Source: Phlegmacium glaucopus (lineage: Eukaryota > Basidiomycota > Agaricomycetes > Agaricales > Cortinariaceae). Taken from it: a stretch of 64,000 bases of DNA. The stretch covers positions 585,676 through 649,675 of the forward strand of contig MU130553.1 in the NCBI GenBank assembly GCA_015039465.1, in the 5' to 3' direction. Below the pieces are notes generated by a model. That model was not told the DNA's origin and made no database searches. It worked only from the letters and a program-made list of their open reading frames with translations. Positions within the stretch are counted from its first letter, which is position 1. Every line of letters begins with the position of its first letter. Both the position numbers and the translations under genes were made by a program. Of this stretch, positions 23,721-34,990 are shown piece after piece.

Positions 23721-25123
23721 ATGGATCCAACCCTGTCGACCCCTGCTCCCAATCTTTTCTCTTTGGCAGGTAAAAACGTCCTTATTACAGGTGCAACTCG
23801 CGGTATAGACTCCTCACCTCTTACACAATGTCAACTACTCTAAATCATCATCTCAACAAAAGGTATCGGAGCAGCCTGTGCACTCGGACTAGCTCAAGCC
23901 GGTGCAGCTTCCATATGTCTCATTCAAAGACCGCCTACACCCAATTCACCTTCAAACATGTCCACTTTCGACACCATCCGTGCACAATGCCCCTCAGTCC
24001 ATGTTGAGATTCTCTATTGCGACCTTGGAGACATGCAAGCTGTGAAGAACCTATTCTCACAAGCCTTGCAGACTCTGGATGGTCAAATACACGTGTTGGT
24101 CAACTGCGCTGGGATTCAGAGGAGAGCAAAATGCGTAGATTTTACGGAAGACATGTGGGATGAGGTCAGGTTTACATATCGAATAACATCATCTCATGAC
24201 GTCGTTTCATCTTCAGGTCCTTCAAACAAACCTCAAATCCTTATTCCTCCTATCCCAAGCCGCCGGCCAACACATGGTTCCCCTCCGCCGAGGCAAAATA
24301 ATAAACTTTTGTTCTCTCCTCACTTTCCAAGGAGGACTTACCGTACCTGCATACGCTGCAGCCAAAGGAGGTTTGGGTCAATTGACAAAAGCTATGGCTA
24401 ATGAATGGAGTAAGGAGAACGTACAGGTTAATGCGATCTGTCCTGGGTATGTAAAGACGGATATGTACGTTTATACTTTTTTTTTGGAAGGCTCTTTAGG
24501 GCTCAGCCTTCGTATTATTGTAGGAATGAAAAACTTTTAGCAGACCCAGAACGTCTCCGTCAAATTTCAGAACGCATACCGGCCGGCAGATGGGGTGAAC
24601 CAGCCGACTTTGTGGGTCCCATCGTATTTCTGGCAAGCGACGCAAGCCAATACGTTTGCGGAGAGTTGTTAGTTGTTGACGGGGTATGTCGTCCGCATTC
24701 TTCTTTCAGATCTATTCTTCCTTTCTTTTCTCCGTTTGTCTCCTGGCTTGTTTTACTTTTTTTCTTCGAATTTTCGATTTCTCGAAGTTGTTGCAAAGCG
24801 AAAGGCGCCCGTGGGAACTTTCCCCGCCCTTCCACTTCTATTGCATCCGTTTTGGCGGGGTCCGATCAGCCCAACAACTTCTCTGTTCCGATGCGACTAA
24901 GGAGTCCTTTGTTCTTTTTGGTGAAACTAACATCTTTTCCATTCCCGTCGCTTCTCTTCCGCGCCTAACCTTTCCGGTTTGAGTTATCCCCCGCCTCTGT
25001 TTTCAAACCTGTTCTTTCTGATCCGTGTCGTAAATCATTTATTTCCCCCATTTCTCTCTAATTTATCAACCTGTTGAATTTTCAAATGACTCTCCATTTA
25101 TTCAGGGATGGATGGGCCGATGA
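23721..25123 (+). CDS. Short-chain dehydrogenase, gluconate-dehydrogenase-like
   Basis: Classical SDR of the 2-deoxy-D-gluconate 3-dehydrogenase / gluconate 5-dehydrogenase type, interconverting a keto group and an alcohol on a sugar acid with NAD(P). Exons: 23721-23802, 23863-24164, 24217-about 24465, then about 24525-24683 and 25106-25123. Motifs: nucleotide loop [24 protein letters not shown] (NAG motif), catalytic Ser in [12 protein letters not shown], catalytic Tyr and Lys in [20 protein letters not shown], the [12 protein letters not shown] motif and the tail [20 protein letters not shown]. The final intron is 422 nt and leads to an 18-nt last exon coding GWMGR and stop, restoring the usual VDGGW ending of the family. 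It is the divergent partner of the MDR. Substrate is inferred from family resemblance only. Confidence 0.88.
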
Positions 25124-28100
25124 AATTCAAAAGTTACACAAGGTCAATATATAAAATAAATGATAACAACTTGAACTTCGAATTAGAAGAATAAAAGTAC
25201 TTGACCGATTTTTCCGGCTTTGCAAAAGAAAACGAAAAAGAACCCTGATTAAGTGTCTGAAAGTTCTTCATCTTCGCGTTTCGCAATTATTATTTTTTCC
25301 CGTTTTTCTCCGTTGCTACAGGGGTGGGATGTGGTGTAGGTTTAGGGAAGAGTTTGACAGTGAGTCAAGGATTAACGTTATCTATGCATACGACAACTCC
25401 GGTATCTCGAGACTGGCGAAATTCTCATTCCAAAGTTGAATTCCCAGGTCCCCGGCGAGGTTGGCTAACGCAATTTCTTGGAGCCTAAGCAAAATCGGTC
25501 GTTTTTCGCTTTCATTCCTTAAAGTTTTGGTCTACTGGCGCTAGCGTTCTACCAATGGTGAGTCTATTCTCCTCTCCTCTATTCATTTCTTTCAACGCTT
25601 CTCGTTGATTTACTAGTAAGTAGTTCTAGGGAACTTTGTACTCGGGTTCCCTTTATATATTTATTTATACTCGGGGATCGATAAGGCAAGGTCAAAGGAC
25701 TATTGATTAGAAAAGTCCATGAGAAGGGCGATAACAGTACATGTAGTAAAGTACTAAGCGATAGCCTCGGGAAATTCTCTCTATCAATATCATCAAGATA
25801 AATAAAAACTCTTTTGGACTCACGCAATTTAAGTACATATTTATAATTATAAATTTACACTCCGAATTCTGCATCCTGTCCGCCATAAGCGCACACAATA
25901 AGCAAAATTCAATTTGAATATGGACAGAACTACGTATTTTAAAGATCATTCCGAACTCTCCATATGTATTTCCATATGCCTATATATCACCACAATAAAC
26001 AAAATTCTTAAACCCAGCTTAGAGGATACTACGGGAGTACGTACTACTACTACTACTCCTTATGATGATATATGATCGATAATTTGATATGATCGTTCGG
26101 AATTGGAATACTAGATATCTGATAAGAAAGAAAAGAAAGGGATGTCATTTTTGATTGGCATTTGACTTTTGCTGCCGCTTAGCGCTTATCCGAGGTTCGG
26201 CTAGTATACATAAGCATCTCCTCAACATTGGCAAATTAATGAAAGTTGGGATGCTGAGGCTTAGGGTCGCCATGATGATCGGTTCCGAAATCACCCGCCC
26301 TTTCAGGTTCAAGTCAGGTCCAGTCCTGAAATTTGAATGAAAGATTATCGGCCCCCTCATAATATGAAATGGATTACTATACAAAGTTTGACTGAACGCA
26401 AAAAATATGTACCTTTTTTGGAACCCTTGAGTTTGTCACTTGCATTGAATATCTTTAATTTTAATTAAGGCGAGAAAGGCGAGGATCGCGCCGAGTATTA
26501 CTGACCCTGTGAAGTATACTCACTTGTACCTTTTATAATCATTTTCAAATTTTTGACGATCATTATTATGTGTGGGTTTGCTCGGCCTGCCCAGCCAATG
26601 GTGTAAATGTATTTCAATTTTTCTAAATTCATTGCACCTTTTAGGTACTAATACTACGGTACTATGTAAGTGGTAGATTGTTACCTCACCCATCCATCCA
26701 CCGATTCATCCATATGAATGAAAGAATATTCATTCCTTACTTAAGTCACTATTTGTTGCTGGGAAACCCCAGTGAACCTTATCGCGAACCTGAAGTTCTG
26801 AACCTGAACGTTGAACCATATTAAAGGGCCAGGAGCATTATGACGTAGTTATTAAATCCTTGTAGTAGCCTCCTGTATAGTCTCTCGTAGACAGCTTCGA
26901 TATATGTGATGTGACATGAGTTATAGATCACGATATATGAAGTCTACCTCCTGTAGGACTTTCAGAATTTTTGTATGCTAAGACCTTGACCATCGGATGA
27001 GACTAAAAGAGCAGACGTAGAAGTGCGCGGCCGCCTACTATCGAGTCCTCAACATTGAATTAATTTGTCAGGAGGTATCCATGGCTGTGTTATTTACGCC
27101 ACTTCGCCGTCATCCGAGTCGACGATGGGTAAGTATATCCTAAGTAAAAGTGTTCACCTGTTTCACAATCAGAGCACAGGTTGAACGAGATCCTGGGTAT
27201 TCCAGACTCCAGACTCGGAGTTCCGCATCATGATGTAAAACATTTCCCCAAGTCCCAAGCCCTCCTGCAATGGTATAAGTCGGATGACAGAGTTAACAGG
27301 AACACCTCGCTTTCGTCTTCACACCGTGATGGCATAAATATAATCAGAACATCAATATCAACACATTTCGCTTGGGGTAGTATGGCAAGTGATTAAACAG
27401 AATCGTGACTTTTGACATCGCTTCTGATTCGTCAAGAGGAACTCTAGAAAGTCGAATTTGTTTGTAAATGGCAACTTGTATGAATTAGAACCCCGTGCGG
27501 TTCGCCGCAGTAACAGTCATAGAAATCTGCAAATCTATTCCAGGAAATCTATTAATATGCTGCTATCAGTTTCTCTTCTTATAAAAAAATCCAGTCTATT
27601 GTCGGTCAGGATTATATTCCGAGACGTTTGGACGGTGGACCGCAACAGGTAAAAGATTAGATCAGATTCGGTAATCATTACTCACGTTGACCACGCTCAA
27701 AGTCCTTTCGGCGCGTGTAGTTACACTTATAGCCCCTCAGTCTAGAACTTTAATGAGGTACGTGGTGAGTCGAATGCCAGTCTATATTTGTTAGAATCGG
27801 AATTTTACAGACCTAAGTCGTCGGCCTTGAGAACCGTTCTAGTAACCTCAAGGTTTGGGGGGGAAAGGACAACGAAACATAGAAGACACACAAGAAAAGA
27901 CAAGTGCTGATCAAGGATCATAAAAATCAATTTGTTGTTTCATCTCATGACGTTGGTATTCATGGTTCGCTAAAGATTAATCTGCCAAACAGCCTAACTT
28001 GTGCCTGTGAGGCATGGCCTCAGCTCGGATTCGATTTCAGATCGCAATGCGCCACACTTGGTAATAGTGGGATATATATGCACTTAGTTTCTAGATGAAG

Positions 28101-30736
28101 TCTTCACTAGTACTTACTTGGTTACTTTGCTAGTCAGGACAACACGCCACACTGGCGCTGCACTAACTTGATATATGATATGAACCGGCCATAGGAAAAC
28201 ACCTAAACTCTAAAAAAGCTAACATAATCAGCAGTGTACTATGCAACTCTCTTTGAATTGCCAAGTGACTACATGTCAACGATGGAAACGCTGCGGCGAA
28301 CGGTATTTTTCCGCTTCCTGCCATCAATGAAATTCTGACACGGTATCGAAATTGCCATGGCAATCAGTGACAATCTCGATCTCTATTCTGTGTAAGTATA
28401 AATTCTCATTGTCCTGTGAACCTGTACAAATAGGCGCTCGTGCACGATTTTGGCTCAAGACTAAATGCCGTAGCACAGCCTCAGCCGAGTCGGCTCTCAG
28501 TCACATATGTTCAAGTTGACGCTGACCAACTGGGTATATACCTTACATTTTGGGACAATCGCTATATAAGTGATAGATGTAAATGCTAGTATCCTAAAAA
28601 AAAAAATTCAAAAAAAAAGTACTGGCATTCCGACTAGTACGCTTTTCCAAATTCCGATACCGTGACTGTAGTTGGCAAGTTGTCAAATTGTACATCAACA
28701 TCATTATATGTCAAAGAGCCCGGGCCTGAGGCCGCCCAACTTGAAGGCTCTTGTTTAGCTTAACTAATTCAAAGACTTTACCACGCAAAACTACATAGGC
28801 CTAGGCTGCTAGTGGGAGTGGCGCAATGCCATGGCATTTACTTTTCAAGTTGAAAGAAGGTGATATTTGAAACTGCTTTCAATCCATTGAGACACGATAC
28901 TAACTTGAATAACCCTCACAGCCTCTGCGTGGCCACCACCCTGTCCGCAGTTCCATCTTCAGTTTCGTGAACACAAACGGCGAGGCGCGCCCGCAGATTG
29001 TATTTCTCCGGAAGCACCTCACTGTTGTCAATCACGAAACGCCATCTTTGATACTACAATATGCAGTGACCTTTCCTGATGTATGTATTCAAACCCGCCG
29101 GGAGTTGAAGCTAAGGTTAACTGGGTTAATTATGTGCCCATGGCTAACATGCATGTAATTGTTTACCTTATATCATGCAATTCTATAAAAAGCCGAGTTT
29201 CCACGTTACCTCCTGGATTTCATTTCCTCGGCGGGAAAAGTTTTATTCCCACAACTAGTTATCCGTTTCCGAATGATTGTCCCTCCTCCAAGTGCCTTCA
29301 TTTCCATGATTAGATAGCATTGACATTCTCCATTTGCCACTGGTTAAGCTGTTCTCGAATTCGAAAAACGGAGATAAAGGTCCATTATGATGAATAGCGC
29401 CTGCAGTCACGATTTAAGTATGACAGGAGTCGTGGAGTAAAAAGAAACCGAACGCCAATACTAGTTCTTACGCGTTTCATCGACCCATGGTTCGAAATTT
29501 ATGTCAGGGATTTTTTAGACCTTAGTAGTAAAGGGTCTGGCCTCAAGCACAAAGAACTTCTAAACGTCCTCAACGCGTCCGGGCCCTACATACCAAATAA
29601 GGCTATTAGGAACCCGGCCAATGGTTACTCTTCCGTCCTGTCGACGTCAAGTCCAGACTTCAAGTCGCACGATTTCGATTCTCGAATAGTAGTAGAATCA
29701 ATAAAGGCTGAGTTACTGTAAGAATCCTGATAGTGAGCCGGACTAACCTTTAGGAACCACTCAACATGCCCCAGTGCCTGTGCAGTGGTAGCAGTGATTG
29801 GGGCCTGGGTGTTACCCCAATCGGGTGAATGGAATGTATTAGGGACAACGATAAGGATAAGGTGTAGCTTGGATTTCGGAACGACCGTTCCGATGTACAC
29901 AGGTTCAAACTTAACCTCGCCTTGTAATTTCGTGTTATGTAGATAAGTACTCATGTTACTCAACTAGCATTTATGCATGTACCACGCGTAATTCTTGGCG
30001 CTACCCATTATTAGACATATTTTCTCTTGAAGATTGCCAATGGGCCTAAAATGTCCCCCTTCTCGTTAAAATTTAAAAGGGAAAGGCTTGAAAAAGAGCG
30101 AAACAACCGTTGGCCTTGGAGTAAGTAATCTTAACAGCTCCGGATCAAGTCTATAAAAAATTTAAAATGTCGAGATAACCATGGCGGAAAATGATTACCA
30201 CCGCCGAAGTGCGCGTGTAGTACTAGTAGCTTGTTGAAATAAACGCCTTATTGTGCCAAGCTTCAAGCTGAGAAAAAGCCTGTATATAGCAAGGGGCAGA
30301 TCCCTCCCCCCCTCCCACCATGGGCAAATTTCACTGGCTGGACTTGAAAGTGGGTGAGGATAACGGCTAATATCTTGCGGCGTTTCGACTGAAACCAGGC
30401 AATAAATGGAAGGAAGAGGAAGAACGGTAACTCAGCGCATGTGCCACGAGCCATGAGCCAAATTCCACGCTGTCAAAAGTTGGGTTCCGATGTTCCCTCC
30501 GAGTTGTTTCGAGATTTAGTGGGACGAACCGTGACGGCCGACTGAAGGTTCTATGAAGTGACGAATCACGGTGACCTCAGGCTCTTACGAGCAACTGCAC
30601 GCAGGGAGGAGCTCAGGAGTGAGAAATCAGTAGCTCCTAGGGTTCGTTTCGACTTGCTCAGAGTTTCTTGGCCAGAACCAACCTTTTAAGAAACTTCGAC
30701 AGAATGTATGGGTCCGAAAATTCTCAGTGACGTTGA
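25124..30736. other. Gene-poor 5.6 kb
   Basis: Only short AT-rich frames, none with a family motif or a convincing spliced continuation. A short TAC/ACT run is present near 26,041-26,055 and poly-A tracts near 28,590-28,618. No tRNA or repeat family recognised. Confidence 0.5.
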
Positions 30737-31446
30737 TTCGAATTGATGGTAATCGGAACAAACAGGCTATCCTCGACGACTTCGTTCAAGTTGGAAGAAC
30801 GCTTTCCACATACAAGAGCCAACCCGATAGCGGTTAGCTAGGCTACATAACTAAATGTGAGCTAAAAACGAGCGATTCAGTTAGAGCAATTCATCGAGGC
30901 TGAGACAACAAACTTGAAGAAAAAGTGCCGGACATCAGGTACAGGAATTCTGATCAAATCTAGCTTCAAGCCATGTGTTCTGCCTTTCGGGACGAGTTTT
31001 CGAGTTTTACATATAGAGAGCGAGCAATGCAAAAGTGCACTAGATTCTTGGCTATTCATAAGGAGCTCGATCCCATGCCCAAGTCAGGCGAGTTTGGTTC
31101 GAATTGATGATAATCAGGCCAAACAGGCTGTCCTCGACGAAGAACGCTTTCCACATACAAGAGCCAACCCGATAGCGGTTAGCTAGGCTACATAACTAAG
31201 TGTGAGCTAAAATCGAGCGATTCAGTTAGAGCAATTCATTGAGGCTGAGACAGCAAACTTGAAGAAAAAGTGCCGGACATCAGGTATAGCAATTCCTGAT
31301 CAAATCTAGCGTTAAAGCCCATGTGTTCTGCCTTTCGGGACGAGTTTTCGAGTTTTTACATATAGAGAGCGAGCAATACAAAAGGGCATTAAATTCTTGA
31401 CCATTCATAAGGAGCTCGATCTCGTGCCCAAGTCATGCGAATTTCG
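30737..31446. repeat. Tandem direct duplication of about 355 bp
   Basis: Copy A (30,737-31,097) and copy B (31,098-31,446) both start TTCGAATTGATG and end CCCAAGTCA.GCGA.TTT. Long shared runs include CGCTTTCCACATACAAGAGC, GATAGCGGTTAGCTAGGCTA, AAAAAGTGCCGGACATCAGG and CTGCCTTTCGGGACGAGTTT. Copy B lacks about 18 bases near its left side and carries scattered substitutions and one-base indels. Neither copy codes for a recognisable protein. Confidence 0.9.
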
Positions 31447-32611
31447 TCGCGAAAGGAAAAAGGGATACCCCAACAGTGTCCAACTATAGTACAAACTATC
31501 TTACTTGTTAACCTTATCGGTTCCAATATCAAGCCCAGAAGGTACTAGTACCAGTAGAGCGGTGCAGTGTGACTAGTCCGCAGAACTAGGACCAAGACAT
31601 TCCTAGAAGGGATCACATCGAACAACGGGCAAGGACAGCGTGGTCATGGATGGCAATAGCCAGAATATCTGACATTGTATTATTATTCCAGGTCTTGTAT
31701 TGGTTTATTGAACTTGATTGGGGTGGTAACGTAATAGCATGCGTGTCCTGCTTTAGAGTTGGCTATTGGTACGAAGCTAGCGTCGAAAAAATTAAGCGTA
31801 ATTCAGTGGAAAAACACCGGTCGATAAACGAAACAAGGCGGAAGAGAGAGGGAAGTGGAAGGAAGAGAATAGAACCTCGGAAACAATATAACGACTCTAG
31901 CTGTGGGTTCGTATTCACTGGCAAGGAACTTTCCGAATCGCCGGCCGTAAATCTGCGAAGCCATTCGACGCCAATGGATAACGAAGGACGAGTTAGAACA
32001 CTGCGAAGTCTGAGTATGCTAGAACTGGGTTCAAGTTTCTGAGGGTTCCTAATTAGCGCCTGTTGGCTGTTGATGAGCGCGATAAGACCGAAGGTCCGGA
32101 GTTGTCCCGGGATTGGTCGCGCACAGATCCGGGCTACCACCGCAACAAGTCCATTTCAGCGCCAAAAAAATCTTTTGATACATAGCGGTCGTATTTTCAG
32201 TTGTTGTGAAGAAATTTTATCAGCTTGATCTCCAGCAGAATGCGTCAAGAGAAGAAAAACGGAAATAAACTGGACAATGGAAAGTGCAAACCCTGTGACA
32301 ACCTTCGGCAAATACCTGATTCCATGCTTCAAATTTACCATACTCCAAGAGAAACGGACATCTTGACAATTACTTAAAGGAGGGCCATTCCAACGATCTG
32401 CTCCTGAGAGAATGTTCACTGACAGCCACCTATGCGTCGCGAAGCACGCGGCACGCCACCAAAGAGAAATTGGTTTATTTACCACCTACGCTATCCATTG
32501 AAAGATATGATAATCTGTTATCTGTTATCTGATAAATTAGTTAGGGTGCACACCACCTGTCATAATAGTTGTTTTTCTTCTCGCTGAAAGCGGCAAATCA
32601 TTTCATTCGCC
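31447..32611. other. Intergenic stretch, no supported gene
   Basis: A 130-codon plus-strand frame (31,650-32,042) and a similar-sized minus-strand frame overlap each other. Neither has a family motif, and both are rich in Arg and Ser as expected for chance frames. Confidence 0.4.
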
Positions 32612-32844
32612 ATGGCCCGCCCGTTGAACAAGGAGAAGATCAAGTCCTGTGCTGTAAGGACACGATTCCGATGCTGTGTTATTCTAATCCTTCCATCATT
32701 CAAGTGTTTTAACGTCTTTTGATGTGGAGAGCGTGACACAGCGTTTCAAGGAAACCATCCCCGATTCACTAGAACAACACAGGGGCGTTTGAGTACCGAG
32801 TCGTGGAACTCGAGATTGCGGACCGAAAGAAAGTGAAGGAGTGA
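32612..32844 (+). CDS. Candidate tiny spliced gene, function unknown
   Basis: ATG at 32,612 opens MARPLNKEKIKSCA and meets a good donor GTAAGG. After an acceptor TCACTAG at about 32,770 an in-phase exon reads NNTGAFEYRVVELEIADRKK, then VKE and TGA. This would make a 37-residue basic/acidic peptide with an intron of about 115 nt, or an intermediate exon may be missed. No family recognised. It could equally be the two surviving ends of a longer decayed gene. Low confidence. Confidence 0.25.
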
Positions 32845-33789
32845 ACGGTGAGGTTACTTTTTCCACATCAGAAGGTCATAAGTCGAAAGACAATTGGGAC
32901 AGGTGTAGATCTGCTAAGGCAATGATTAAACTTCGCCAAGCAAGTGAACGCGGTGAGGGGTGGAGCTTCTCAACCATGACGAAGAGGGCGTAAACGGTTG
33001 AAGTATATCAACACCGCTGTCTATAAAGAAAGGGTGTCGTGCCGACGGAAGACGTTGGATTAAGAAGTAGAACCTTGAGGGCTGTTGCTTGTGCTCCATT
33101 GAACTCCACGGCGTAGTATTTCACCGAAATGACAGGGACCACTGAGGGTACTGCCAGTCGGGTTTGAGAGTTCCAGGCTTCTACCATTTACGACACATGC
33201 AAAATTAAGGCCTCTGAAGGATCTGCCAATTGGCGGTATGCGAGTATCCCCCAAAGTTTGGTTTTGGGGGGCTTTACGTCTCTACAAGAGAATGGGCGGA
33301 ACCTTCCGCATCTGAAAGGCAGTGACCCAGCAGAGAGGGGAGTTTGTGTATCTCAGTTCGTAAGTACTGTATGATTATCTGTCCAATGGTAAGCCAACAT
33401 GTGATGCTTAAGTTTGCTTCTTTTCGTGCAGCGAACTCATCTTGAAAGCTCAAAATAGCTACGATGGCCACGGACAACATGTAGCACTTCCCGCATCACT
33501 TTCTTTCGTTGAATTGCCACACGCGGTCGTGAACGTGTGATAAGTTCCTGCGTGATTCAGAACCTTGAACCAATTATCCATAATAATGCCATAATGATGC
33601 AACTAGATTACTTACCAAGGTCATTATGATCGGTCTTGGAGTTGCTTACCTATTGCAAGGGAATCGATAAGTAGTGGCGGTCGAGCGAAAGAGACCGAAT
33701 GACTGCCAAAGAAGTCAAGTAGAGCAAATTAGACCACTGCCACTGCCACCGTGACGACGACAGTGACTGGTTACTGACTATCTTGAGCC
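32845..33789. other. Intergenic stretch, no gene seen
   Basis: Short frames only. One small minus-strand frame beginning MLSVAIVAILSF near 33,480 is hydrophobic at its start but has no supporting continuation. Confidence 0.4.
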
Positions 33790-33964
33790 TGCATTCAACG
33801 CAATCATGTCCGGGGTACCGGTTCTTCCTCTGGACGTTACTAGATGCATCGTCGACATGGCCGTTGCCGACGGACCAGAATATAAAGACGTCTTGGCTAC
33901 CTCTTCCTTTTGTTAAGGCGGCAATGGCGATATTTTGGGCGACTTCTCTCAAAAACACTCGAGA
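33790..33964 (-). pseudogene. Possible kexin-like subtilase relic
   Basis: The minus-strand frame reads SRVFLREVAQNIAIAALTKG, then RGSQDVFIFWSVGNGHVDDA and SSNVQRKNRYPG. The GRG-x-Ifx-SxGNG-xxDD-SN pattern recalls the oxyanion-Asn region of S8 serine proteases of the kexin group. The homology-like text stops after about 60 codons and neither the His nor the Ser catalytic motif is found nearby. I regard it as a possible fragment of a lost subtilase gene; chance resemblance cannot be excluded. Confidence 0.35.
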
Positions 33965-34854
33965 TAGGCAAGAAGACCTTCCAAGACCATTTTTTTTGAC
34001 CAAGTTCTACCATTATCCAACGTTCAATCGATTGGAAAAATGTGTCGTTATTACTGCGGCCAATTACTGATCTTTCGCTGATTATAGTTCACGAGTTTCT
34101 TCTGATCTCATTTCGTGTGAAACCGCCGAAGAGCTCTATATTGTTGCCATTGATGACCATGACAAGGTCAGCATCTTCAAACCAAGGCAGTAAGGCGTTT
34201 AGACAGATGGCCGGTCTTGGAGATCATAGAGATAATGCTTATAGCAATTAGCCTCAACCGTTCGGATTTGAACAATGAGTACTGTCTTGAGTCTACCCCC
34301 ATTCGTCACCTGTCTTGCAATGCTCATCTATCTCTACGTCGATCTTGATTTCTATAGTTTCCAACTTGTTTAGATCCACACCCTCACAGGCTCACAGATA
34401 AGCAACGATATGCAAGATGCTGTGTATGTTGGAAAAAACATTGCATACTGAAAGCAGGCAAAGAACCGCCTTACTCCAAGGCTGTGAATCCGTTTGAAAT
34501 GCACTTAAGGAGGTTACCATCACTCAAAGCAAGGGGTCAGTACCGACACAGCTTTTTGGCTGCCACAATTGCCTTTTTTAGACAAAAATTATATTTAAAA
34601 TAATGGTAAAAAATTAAACGGATGTCCAGCTCCTAAACTAACCAGAGAGATCAACAAACGTTTCCTGAGTACCATGACACCAGCGAATTCTATGAGTCGG
34701 AACATGATCTAGACAACCCGTCGAGGGCTGAACACTGCATCATATTGACAGACTATGTTTTCATGAAACACCAGGTAGGCTATATCCGCGGCAGTGCAAC
34801 ATATAACCCCACCAGGATGACCGACGCTTACGGAAGGTTCATTCATTCCGTAAC
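33965..34854. other. Intergenic stretch, no gene seen
   Basis: No supported frame. This is the far upstream flank of the malic enzyme gene. Confidence 0.4.
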
Positions 34855-34860
34855 TATAAA
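34855..34860 (+). promoter_or_regulatory. TATA box of the malic enzyme gene
   Basis: TATAAA within AACTATAAAGGGTCG, 131 bp upstream of the chosen ATG at 34,991, followed by a pyrimidine-rich leader (CTCCGTCTCCCCTCCG). Confidence 0.5.
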
Positions 34861-34990
34861 GGGTCGTACGTACGACCTCCGTCTCCCCTCCGTTTTGATC
34901 CCCAAACTTTCCGCTTCTCAAACGACAATTTCAATATTTTCTAACCTTATTAAAACTCCAGTGAACAGTCTTTGTACTCAATAATCGACC

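Noticed and set aside
31650..32140. Two overlapping frames of 125-130 codons on opposite strands
   Set aside because: Mutually antisense and without motifs. More likely chance frames in a GC-balanced stretch.
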